Both the position numbers and the translations under genes were made by a program. 45,243 bases of DNA, from positions 1 through 45,243 of the IMG/VR virus record IMGVR_UViG_3300043448_000556. One strand, 5' to 3'. Source of the stretch: a virus. Positions 38,172-43,679 of the stretch are shown here, in pieces (the stretch's first letter is position 1; the number at the start of each line of letters is the position of its first letter). The notes under the pieces are model-generated. The model had not been told where the DNA came from. It saw only the letters and a list, made by a program, of their open reading frames with translations, and did no database searches.

Positions 38172-38320
38172 TGGAAAATGTAGAGGTTGAGCTAACTGAC
38201 GAAGAGTTCTTGCACATTGCTAAACTTGCACATGAGCAGGACATTACTTTTAACCAAATGGTTGCAAAAATTCTAGAACAGCACCTAGAGGAACTAAAAC
38301 GTGGCACACATAGTTCGTGA
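38171..38320 (+). CDS. small helical protein, 49 aa, ribbon-helix-helix-like
   Basis: The N-terminal strand-like NVEVELTDEEFLHIAKLAHE and second helix ITFNQMVAKILEQHLEE fit a ribbon-helix-helix or arc-type fold, though length and sequence give only weak support. ATG immediately follows the phosphoesterase stop. Confidence 0.5.
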   Translation: MENVEVELTDEEFLHIAKLAHEQDITFNQMVAKILEQHLEELKRGTHSS

Positions 38321-38570
38321 TGGCGAGATTGTAGCAATACCTATCCAACTCAATCAGCGCGTTAAAATTGGCTGCTACTATCAGCCGCCACAGCTAAACT
38401 ACTTAGACAGGGATCAGCTATGGATACAAGATGTATATGTGTTTAAGCAGATTCCTTGGTATATGATTAAAAACAGATTTGAACGCTACCTACTGTACGC
38501 CGCACTATATGGTGCTATAGTAGTAATGCTAACCATGATTGGCCGACACTGGCTAGGAGCACCACATTGA
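38301..38570 (+). CDS. small membrane-anchored protein, 89 aa
   Basis: GTG start overlapping the previous gene by 20 nt. Soluble N-terminal 60 residues and one C-terminal transmembrane helix (YLLYAALYGAIVVMLTMIG). No family recognised. Confidence 0.6.
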   Translation: MAHIVRDGEIVAIPIQLNQRVKIGCYYQPPQLNYLDRDQLWIQDVYVFKQIPWYMIKNRFERYLLYAALYGAIVVMLTMIGRHWLGAPH

Positions 38571-38764
38571 ATAAACAGTTAGTAGAAGGCTACAAGCGCA
38601 GGAGCTTTGCTAGATTTATGCGTAATCAAACTAACTATGAGTTGCTAGTGCAACTTGTAGTAGATGATTGCCTAGAGATTATTGAAACTAGTAAGCATCC
38701 CGGCCGATTAGCTATTGCCAAACTTATTAGAGAACACTACGGCTATGAGAGTATTCAAGTATAA
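38567..38764 (+). CDS. hypothetical protein, 65 aa
   Basis: TTG start with AGGAGCACCACA upstream, overlapping the previous stop by 4 nt. Basic first 20 residues (GYKRRSFARFMRNQTNYE), helical throughout. Not recognised. Confidence 0.55.
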   Translation: MNKQLVEGYKRRSFARFMRNQTNYELLVQLVVDDCLEIIETSKHPGRLAIAKLIREHYGYESIQV

Positions 38765-38948
38765 CGAGTATGAGGATACCGAACCCAGATTAATTACCGA
38801 GCAAGAAATACGTGCAGAGTACTGGCCACATTGGTATAGTCGCATGTGTAAAAAGTTTGGTAAACTGGAGGTTGATAGTAAGTTTACATTTGAGGATTGC
38901 CTAAACGACTGGGTTATTGTCAACTGGGCTTGGGAAGTAAAGGAATAA
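38745..38948 (+). CDS. hypothetical protein, 67 aa
   Basis: ATG 38745 (MRVFKYNEYEDTEPR); a TTG start at 38715 is possible. Trp-rich C-terminal half (YWPHWYSRMCKKFGK, WVIVNWAWEVKE). Not recognised. Confidence 0.55.
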   Translation: MRVFKYNEYEDTEPRLITEQEIRAEYWPHWYSRMCKKFGKLEVDSKFTFEDCLNDWVIVNWAWEVKE

Positions 38949-38949
38949 T

Positions 38950-39258
38950 ATGGATCAACTAATCGTCAATAGCATTAATCTAGCAACAAAACCAAATCAA
39001 CAACCACAAACACCCACAAAATTAACACCAAGATTTAAAGCACTGGCTAGGGAATGTGGCTTTGTATTTTGGGGCACTGAACCACACGGCCCTGGGCCTG
39101 GACACATTGACTGGAGCACTGATTATACCAAGGAGTTTGAACACTATAGTCGTGAACTTGTAACCTGGACCTGTGAACTAATGCGGCAAGAGATTATACG
39201 TGACTACTTATTTAGGGCAAGTAAAAGCACATACCAGCATTTAGTAGTTCAAGACTAA
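38950..39258 (+). CDS. FAELIVRE-type small protein, divergent member, 102 aa
   Basis: AAGGAATAAT precedes ATG. After a Thr/Pro/Gln-rich leader, RFKALARECGFVFWG and YSRELVTWTCELMRQEII echo the pattern RIRELAEQAGF ... FAELIVRECV of the tandem family at 42262-43405, so it is probably a distant paralogue. Function unknown. It is the last gene before the first giant RNA. Confidence 0.55.
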   Translation: MDQLIVNSINLATKPNQQPQTPTKLTPRFKALARECGFVFWGTEPHGPGPGHIDWSTDYTKEFEHYSRELVTWTCELMRQEIIRDYLFRASKSTYQHLVVQD

Positions 39259-39268
39259 AAATTTTATC

Positions 39269-39297
39269 TTGAATGAGTTGGTTAAACCCTGTATAAT
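39269..39297 (+). promoter_or_regulatory. promoter of giant RNA 1
   Basis: TTGAAT (39269-39274), 17 bp, TATAAT (39292-39297), followed by ATTATTTATAG. Confidence 0.85.
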
Positions 39298-39613
39298 ATT
39301 ATTTATAGTCAGTGAGGAAAGCAAAGTCTGACAAGACTGACCGCTTTAAATGACATTTTGCCACACTAGATAAAAGTCTTAAACTTCACAAAATGTGCAT
39401 TGTAGCGACCACTGACTGTACTACCAATCTCGGCCATACCCAATGGTAGAGCGCGATAAAGCTAGCGTTAGGGGCTTTAGGTTAGTTACTAGACCTCCCA
39501 GTAGGCGATACATCTACTGTGGTAAAACGGTAACGGGGACTACCTTACCCCGACTAAGGTATGGACAGAGTAACTGCTCAAGTTGGGGCCACTGGGTAGT
39601 GGTAGCCGACTAA

Positions 39614-39712
39614 ATCCTCTGATGAGCTGGTGCAACTCCAGCGAAACCCAAACCCACAAGGTTGACGCTGTAGCCTTCAACTGCTACACCTTCCGCGGTT
39701 TAGGGTAAGGAT
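39614..39712 (+). ncRNA. type I hammerhead ribozyme inside giant RNA 1
   Basis: Core CTGATGA (39619-39625), stem II GCTGG-tgcaact-CCAGC (39626-39642), GAAA (39643-39646). Stem III is ACCC/GGGT (39646-39649, 39703-39706) extended by AAACC/GGTTT (39650-39654, 39697-39701) with one bulged A. Stem I is ATCCT/AGGAT (39614-39618, 39708-39712). All core bases are present; the cleavage-site triplet is GTA, so cleavage is predicted after A39707. Stem III is capped by a further hairpin TGTAGC/GCTACA. Confidence 0.9.
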
Positions 39713-40193
39713 AATAAGGCCCGATAAGCTTGCTGTCACATTTCCCTAGTGGCTAGGCGGCCAATGTCGAGGCGGGTGAAAGCCCCGTCAACTAAAATAT
39801 GCGAGTGATGGTGGACTACGCATAAGGTTATCTGAGACCTGCGGACTGTCGTCCAAGAGTAAAAAGACAATATGATCCAGTTTAGGGACTGGTGTCATAT
39901 TCAAGCACACTAGAGATAAGCAGGAACAGGTCTAGACACTGGTCGCCTCGTCAAGTGTGTTTGAATATGGTAGCAATATCATAACACGTGGCTATCAGCG
40001 TGTATAAAGGCGGCGAGCCTTCAACGAAGTAGGGTAGCGGGATTTTGAACATCAACCTCGAAAGTGTTGAGCCGGATTTTGTAACCGGTAGCCATACAAA
40101 AGCTGATTAGGGTTCGATACAGGCATTTCCGGACTTGTACTGTAGCGCCCCAAAGGTGAGGAATAGTAATCAGCTTTTGTATGGTTTTTCTTT

Positions 40194-40222
40194 GGCAGCC
40201 ACTTGGCTGCCGTTTTCTTTTG
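40194..40222 (+). terminator. intrinsic terminator of giant RNA 1
   Basis: GGCAGCC-actt-GGCTGCC (40194-40211) followed by GTTTTCTTTT. Confidence 0.88.
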
Positions 40223-40230
40223 GAGAACAA

Positions 40231-40473
40231 ATGTATACATGTAAAGTTGTTAACAGCTTGACTAGTGCAATTGTTGATGAGTTTGAGGTTGACTATCTTT
40301 ACGAGGCTAGATTGGAGTTTAGCAGGTGGCATGCAGATGCAGACCCAACACAATATGACTGCCATGTCTACGACGAGTTTGGTGATAGTGTTGACTTTAC
40401 CAGTGATATTGATAGGAGCGTTTATGAACCTAGTGAATACGATGAGTGGAGGAGCTATGACCCCGATTGTTAA
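40231..40473 (+). CDS. hypothetical protein, 80 aa
   Basis: Not recognised. TTGGAGAACAA precedes ATG, just after the RNA 1 terminator, so expression may depend on read-through. Acidic, Asp/Tyr-rich (HVYDEFGDSVDFTSDIDRSV). Overlaps the next gene by 17 nt. Confidence 0.6.
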   Translation: MYTCKVVNSLTSAIVDEFEVDYLYEARLEFSRWHADADPTQYDCHVYDEFGDSVDFTSDIDRSVYEPSEYDEWRSYDPDC

Positions 40474-40711
40474 ACTTGCAAAACAGCACGGTGCTACACA
40501 TAAAGCAAACCTAGGCGTTTATCAGTTCTATGAATATGAATGGGTCAACTATAATAATGCCCTAGTTGAAGTAGCGCTAGAGGCATTACAAGACTTACGT
40601 GGATATTCGGGCGTTGGCGCCGACGGCAATCCACTGTGCACCCACAGTTGGAACAGTGCACTGCTTGCAGCTAAACAGCTTATCAAGGAGCGCATCCTTG
40701 GCACTGTATAA
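40457..40711 (+). CDS. hypothetical protein, 84 aa
   Basis: Not recognised. ATG 40457 preceded by GGAGGAGCT. Helical (NNALVEVALEALQDLRGY, WNSALLAAKQLIKERIL). Overlaps its neighbours. Confidence 0.6.
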   Translation: MTPIVKLAKQHGATHKANLGVYQFYEYEWVNYNNALVEVALEALQDLRGYSGVGADGNPLCTHSWNSALLAAKQLIKERILGTV

Positions 40712-40991
40712 ACACTTATGCCCCGACTGGGACTTCTTATTAATAGACGACGAGTGCGAAGAGTTTAACGCTTGCACTTGTAAGATAGATAGCGATGGTC
40801 AAACTGCAAAGTTTACTAGTGGCACTAGGGTACTAGTACTGCCTAATCAGATGGTGGCTACTGTTATCAAGCAATGGTTAAACTACGATGGGCCAGAGAG
40901 CTTTTGGGGCAATGTACTAGTAGAGTATGATGATGGTATTCGTGGTACTTGCCACAGCTGGCAACTACAATACATAGAAGCAAAACCATGA
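40698..40991 (+). CDS. hypothetical protein, 97 aa
   Basis: Not recognised. TTG 40698 with AAGGAGCGCATCC upstream is the best start. Four Cys in the first 30 residues (LCPDW, DECEEFNACTCK) could bind metal. The second half (GTRVLVLPNQMVATVIKQW to VLVEYDDGIRG) has an SH3-like strand pattern. Confidence 0.55.
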   Translation: MALYKHLCPDWDFLLIDDECEEFNACTCKIDSDGQTAKFTSGTRVLVLPNQMVATVIKQWLNYDGPESFWGNVLVEYDDGIRGTCHSWQLQYIEAKP

Positions 40992-41188
40992 AATTTATAG
41001 GGCATCAACTAACACAAACAGTTTTTCTAGAAACTGAGGACGGAAAGAGTTATCGTACCGATCCTCTAGGCAAATACTGGGAATGTTTATACGGCGAAAG
41101 CTGGGAAAGTATATGGGGCTCAGAGGAAACGCGGTGTAAGGCTGCCTACATGGCGTACCTAAGTACGCATCAACTACAAGACGACTAA
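40988..41188 (+). CDS. hypothetical protein, 66 aa
   Basis: Not recognised. ATGA overlap with the previous gene. Trp/Tyr/Glu-rich centre (YWECLYGESWESIWGSEE). Confidence 0.6.
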   Translation: MKFIGHQLTQTVFLETEDGKSYRTDPLGKYWECLYGESWESIWGSEETRCKAAYMAYLSTHQLQDD

Positions 41189-41191
41189 ATC

Positions 41192-41596
41192 ATGCTAGAA
41201 TGTTTAATTTTAGGCGACAGTATTGCCTTAGGTGTTGCACAGTTTCGCAGTGGTTGTGAAGTTCGTGCTAATGTAGGCATTAGTACTAGTGGTTGGCTAA
41301 AGCGTTATCGGCACAGTAACCTAGCAGCTAAAACTGCCATTATTAGCCTAGGTGTTAATGATGGTGATGCATCGAATACTTATGGCAAATTGCGTGAACT
41401 TAGAACCAAGATTACTAGTGGGCAGGTTTACTGGATTGTGCCCACCGAACAAACGCACAAACATCTATACCAAGACGTAAATACTATTGCGGGTATGTTT
41501 GGTGATCAAGTAATACAAACTAACAAGTATCAGGCAGATAGAGTACATCCTACTATGCAGGGTTATAAAGAACTAGCGGAGCAAACACGATGGTAG
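41192..41596 (+). CDS. SGNH/GDSL-type hydrolase
   Basis: 134 residues with the SGNH blocks: block I ILGDSIALG (Ser), a Gly in block II (NVGISTSGWLKR), block III SLGVNDGDAS (Asn), and block V DRVHPTMQGY (Asp-x-x-His). Smaller than most GDSL esterases but catalytic residues are all present. Phage SGNH enzymes often deacetylate host surface polysaccharides or act in lysis; here it sits among small early-type genes, so substrate is unknown. Confidence 0.85.
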   Translation: MLECLILGDSIALGVAQFRSGCEVRANVGISTSGWLKRYRHSNLAAKTAIISLGVNDGDASNTYGKLRELRTKITSGQVYWIVPTEQTHKHLYQDVNTIAGMFGDQVIQTNKYQADRVHPTMQGYKELAEQTRW

Positions 41597-41679
41597 ATAA
41601 CAACAATCATGGCTATAAGCGCACTATAATTTTTGTGTTACTAGTACTCGCACTCATATTAGCCATCCTATTCGGCTAA
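41590..41679 (+). CDS. tiny membrane protein, 29 aa
   Basis: ATG 41590 inside the end of the hydrolase gene. One transmembrane helix (TIIFVLLVLALILAILFG) behind MVDNNNHGYKR. Stop lies just before the next promoter. Confidence 0.45.
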   Translation: MVDNNNHGYKRTIIFVLLVLALILAILFG

Positions 41680-41694
41680 ACAGAAAATATTCTC

Positions 41695-41723
41695 TTGAAA
41701 TGTCTATCTAACCAGTGTATAAT
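41695..41723 (+). promoter_or_regulatory. right-arm consensus promoter
   Basis: GAAAATATTCTC then TTGAAA (41695-41700), 17 bp, TATAAT (41718-41723), ATTTATATAATG. Confidence 0.9.
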
Positions 41724-41747
41724 ATTTATATAATGTGAGGAGAGGCA

Positions 41748-41948
41748 ATGACTATTGAAACCTATACACGTAGTGCTAAATTTGCCGAACTTAAGGCTTA
41801 CTGCCAACATGCTAGTGATACGGATTTTATGGAAGTGTGTGAGTGGAGTAATGGTGAAGGGTTTGATGTTACCATTAACAACCGTATCATGCAATTCACA
41901 TACGGCCAGTGGGATTGCCTTCAAGTTTTGGTAAACTATAAAGAATAA
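41748..41948 (+). CDS. hypothetical protein, 66 aa
   Basis: Not recognised. Own consensus promoter, AGGAGAGGCA before ATG. Acidic, with SAKFAELKAYCQHASDTD and FDVTINNRIMQFTYGQWD. The next promoter starts right after its stop. Confidence 0.7.
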   Translation: MTIETYTRSAKFAELKAYCQHASDTDFMEVCEWSNGEGFDVTINNRIMQFTYGQWDCLQVLVNYKE

Positions 41949-41958
41949 AAATATTCAC

Positions 41959-41987
41959 TTGAACTGTGTGCTTAACTACTGTATAAT
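41959..41987 (+). promoter_or_regulatory. right-arm consensus promoter (RNA 2 and small-gene family)
   Basis: AAAATATTCAC then TTGAAC (41959-41964), 17 bp, TATAAT (41982-41987), ATTATTATTG. Confidence 0.92.
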
Positions 41988-41993
41988 ATTATT

Positions 41994-42230
41994 ATTGTGT
42001 TAGAGAACAATCGCCAGAGAGTACAACCAACCAATATTAAGGCTAAGCTATGACTTAGCAGCGGTACTCCCTCTAACCCTATTTGTTTAGTGTTATCAAG
42101 GTATCGCTATAGGACGCTATAGCTATTCGGGTTCAATCAGCCGGAGACGAATCCTGAGATAACTGCATCGGCTATGACTGGCTAGCTACCATATGTCTAA
42201 ATTTGCACGATAGCACTAAACAAATGGATG
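41994..42230 (+). ncRNA. structured RNA 2 or leader RNA (about 235 nt)
   Basis: No protein frame. GTTAGAG/CTCTAAC (41999-42005, 42071-42077) encloses GAGTAC/GTACTC and GCTAAG-ctatga-CTTAGC. A second domain is closed by a 17-bp helix with one G-U (42081-42097 with 42209-42225). The 5' end resembles that of RNA 3 (AACAA-CG, CCAAyATTAA, CTATTTGT). It could be a free RNA or a 5' leader controlling the genes from 42262; no terminator is seen. Confidence 0.7.
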
Positions 42231-42271
42231 AATACTATGAACCCACTAATGGAGGAATACTATGAACCCAC
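42230..42271 (+). repeat. tandem duplication of a start region
   Basis: GAATACTATGAACCCAC occurs at 42230-42246 and again at 42255-42271 (25-bp period). The first ATG (42237) is out of frame with the second (42262), which has GGAGGAATACT upstream and is the likely start. Confidence 0.85.
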
Positions 42272-42513
42272 GAATTCGAGAACTTGCCGAACAGGCTGGA
42301 TTTCAATACATCAAAGATGAAGGTATCGGCTGGGCAGGGAATCATAATGCTAGTTTGCCAAAGTTCGCCGAGTTGATCGTTCGTGAATGTGTTACTGCGA
42401 TCACCGACGACGATTTGGCAAAAGATTGTGGCACCATTTTAATGGACTCATATGCGAAGGGCATGCGCTATTCAGCAGAAAAGATCAAGGAACATTTCGG
42501 AGTTGAAGCGTGA
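42262..42513 (+). CDS. FAELIVRE-type small protein, copy 1 (83 aa)
   Basis: First of four tandem relatives: begins MNPRIRELAEQAGF, core FAELIVRECVTAI, ends KIKEHFGVEA. GGAGGAATACT precedes ATG. Similar small proteins are widespread in phages; function unknown. ATGA-type overlap with the next copy (42510). Confidence 0.8.
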   Translation: MNPRIRELAEQAGFQYIKDEGIGWAGNHNASLPKFAELIVRECVTAITDDDLAKDCGTILMDSYAKGMRYSAEKIKEHFGVEA

Positions 42514-42743
42514 ACCAACGAATTAAGGAACTTGCTAGTCAATGCTGGGATCAGCGTTTATATGGCAGGCATTTTGATCAGGAGAAGTTCGCCGAATTGA
42601 TTGTTCGGGAATGTATTGATATTGTTGCACCAAGTAATTATCGCCGAGCATATCCAGAAAATTATCTGGGTGGTATGGATTGTCTATACACTTTAGATGA
42701 TCGAGTGAGAAAAATCAAACAACATTTTGGAATTGAACAGTGA
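42510..42743 (+). CDS. FAELIVRE-type small protein, copy 2 (77 aa)
   Basis: MNQRIKELASQCWDQ start, FAELIVRECIDIV core, IKQHFGIEQ end. GTG start overlaps the previous stop by 4 nt. The middle differs completely from copy 1, so ends are conserved and the centre varies. Confidence 0.8.
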   Translation: MNQRIKELASQCWDQRLYGRHFDQEKFAELIVRECIDIVAPSNYRRAYPENYLGGMDCLYTLDDRVRKIKQHFGIEQ

Positions 42744-42940
42744 ACGAACGAATCAGAGAACTGGCTGAACAGGCTTGGGATGCCACTGCGGTGGGGCCGG
42801 AAGTAGTGGTTCTGGTTTCATTTGCAGAAAAGTTCGCCCAGTTGATCGTTCGTGAATGTGCTAACAGAATAGACTATTGGGAATCAAGACAGGGCGAACA
42901 TTCTGATGATTTACTAAAACATTTTGGAGTTCTAGAGTGA
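42740..42940 (+). CDS. FAELIVRE-type small protein, copy 3 (66 aa)
   Basis: MNERIRELAEQAWDA start, FAQLIVRECANRI core, LLKHFGVLE end. GTG start overlaps copy 2 by 4 nt and its stop overlaps the next GTG. Confidence 0.8.
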   Translation: MNERIRELAEQAWDATAVGPEVVVLVSFAEKFAQLIVRECANRIDYWESRQGEHSDDLLKHFGVLE

Positions 42941-43083
42941 TTAGGTGGTACTGGCACAAGTTTATGCAGCACATTGGCTACAGAAAAGTCTGGTACTTTC
43001 CTACCCATCACATGTGTGGCCTAAGTGACTTTTGGCAGTGGGAGTATCGACCTGACCTGCCTAGTGGAGTATATAGGCGATGA
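42937..43083 (+). CDS. hypothetical aromatic-rich protein, 48 aa
   Basis: Found by direct translation; GTG start (GTGA overlap with copy 3, GGAGTTCTAGA upstream). Trp/Tyr/His-rich: VIRWYWHKFMQHIGYRKVWY, then FPTHHMCGLSDFWQWEY. Stop overlaps the next ATG. Not recognised. Confidence 0.6.
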   Translation: MIRWYWHKFMQHIGYRKVWYFPTHHMCGLSDFWQWEYRPDLPSGVYRR

Positions 43084-43199
43084 ATGGTAGTGAATACTAT
43101 AAACGCTGGGCTATTACCTACTTATTGCTAGTAGCCCTAGCAGCTATATTTACCACGGTTATGCTAGCCATTTACCACATTAAACTATGGTTTCTATGA
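43080..43199 (+). CDS. small membrane protein, 39 aa
   Basis: Found by direct translation; ATGA overlap with the previous gene. One transmembrane helix (ITYLLLVALAAIFTTVMLA) and a short tail. Stop overlaps the next ATG by 4 nt. Confidence 0.55.
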   Translation: MNGSEYYKRWAITYLLLVALAAIFTTVMLAIYHIKLWFL

Positions 43200-43405
43200 A
43201 CAAAACTCTACAAGAACATATTAAAGAAGCAGCATTTGCTGTTGAACAAGAAGGTATTCTCTTACCTTTAGTACTAGAAAAGTTTGCACAATTGATTGTT
43301 CAGGAATGTGCTGGCCTGTTTGAAGTGGAATGGGGTGAAGAAAAACTAACCGGCAATGATGTTGGTTATGTTGTAAAGAAACATTTTGGTATTGACAACA
43401 ACTAA
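43196..43405 (+). CDS. FAELIVRE-type small protein, copy 4 (69 aa)
   Basis: MNKTLQEHIKEAAFA start, FAQLIVQECAGLF core, VKKHFGIDNN end. ATG 43196 chosen for its coupling to the previous stop and alignment with the other copies; ATG 43187 is the alternative. Confidence 0.75.
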   Translation: MNKTLQEHIKEAAFAVEQEGILLPLVLEKFAQLIVQECAGLFEVEWGEEKLTGNDVGYVVKKHFGIDNN

Positions 43406-43415
43406 AAATATCGAC

Positions 43416-43444
43416 TTGAAATAGCCAACCCAACAGTGTATAAT
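43416..43444 (+). promoter_or_regulatory. right-arm consensus promoter
   Basis: AAAAATATCGAC then TTGAAA (43416-43421), 17 bp, TATAAT (43439-43444), ATTATTATTG. Confidence 0.92.
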
Positions 43445-43470
43445 ATTATTATTGATTGGGAGAACAACAC

Positions 43471-43656
43471 ATGTCAATGATGACGCTAGAAGTTGAAGTT
43501 GGCAAGGGTTTGGTAGAACTAACTGGCAGTAACTGTAAATATTGGCAGGGCTATGGACTGCCAGACTATGTGGGCCCAATTAGCGGGCTACCACAAACTG
43601 TAATCGAAACACTGCTACAACTAGGGGCAATTAAAAATATTCACTTGAAGTTGTAG
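43471..43656 (+). CDS. hypothetical protein, 61 aa, 3' end overlapping a promoter
   Basis: ATG 43471 with GGGAGAACAACAC upstream. Product MSMMTLEVEVGKGLVELTGS, then YWQGYGLPDYVG and a short helix. Its last codons (IKNIHLKL) are made by the upstream half of the next consensus promoter, so the gene probably lost its original end to, or was extended by, the promoter sequence. Confidence 0.6.
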   Translation: MSMMTLEVEVGKGLVELTGSNCKYWQGYGLPDYVGPISGLPQTVIETLLQLGAIKNIHLKL

Positions 43657-43673
43657 TCCCCGTAGTGTATAAT
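43645..43673 (+). promoter_or_regulatory. promoter of giant RNA 3
   Basis: AAAAATATTCAC then TTGAAG (43645-43650), 17 bp, TATAAT (43668-43673), ATTATTATTG. Confidence 0.92.
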
Positions 43674-43679
43674 ATTATT

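Larger units (their letters stand above)
39303..40222 (+). ncRNA. giant structured non-coding RNA 1 (about 920 nt)
   Basis: No credible protein frame between promoter and terminator on the plus strand. Paired elements are dense: AGTCAGTG/CACTGACT (39307-39314, 39410-39417); ACATTTTG/CAAAATGT (39353-39360, 39389-39396); a hammerhead ribozyme (39614-39712); a 15-bp helix (39896-39910 with 39955-39969, one G-U); and a perfect 18-bp helix (40092-40109 with 40167-40184) followed by TTTTTC. Size, phage setting and closeness to a tRNA array recall GOLLD and ROOL RNAs. I cannot align to their models, so identity is open. Confidence 0.85.

Noticed and set aside
39310-39330. RNase P RNA-like start (GAGGAAAG)
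   Set aside because: The rest of the conserved P4 and 3' motifs are not found at suitable distance.
39700-40020. Group I or group II intron
   Set aside because: No recognisable P7/G-site pattern or domain V, no flanking split gene, and the region has its own promoter and terminator.
40100-40125. T-arm-like GGGTTCGATAC suggesting a tRNA or second tmRNA
   Set aside because: The flanks do not form a T stem and no acceptor or CCA follows; it lies in the loop of the 18-bp helix.
40021-40365. Minus-strand open frame of 114 codons
   Set aside because: It spans the end of giant RNA 1, its terminator and the start of an unrelated plus-strand gene; composition is not protein-like.
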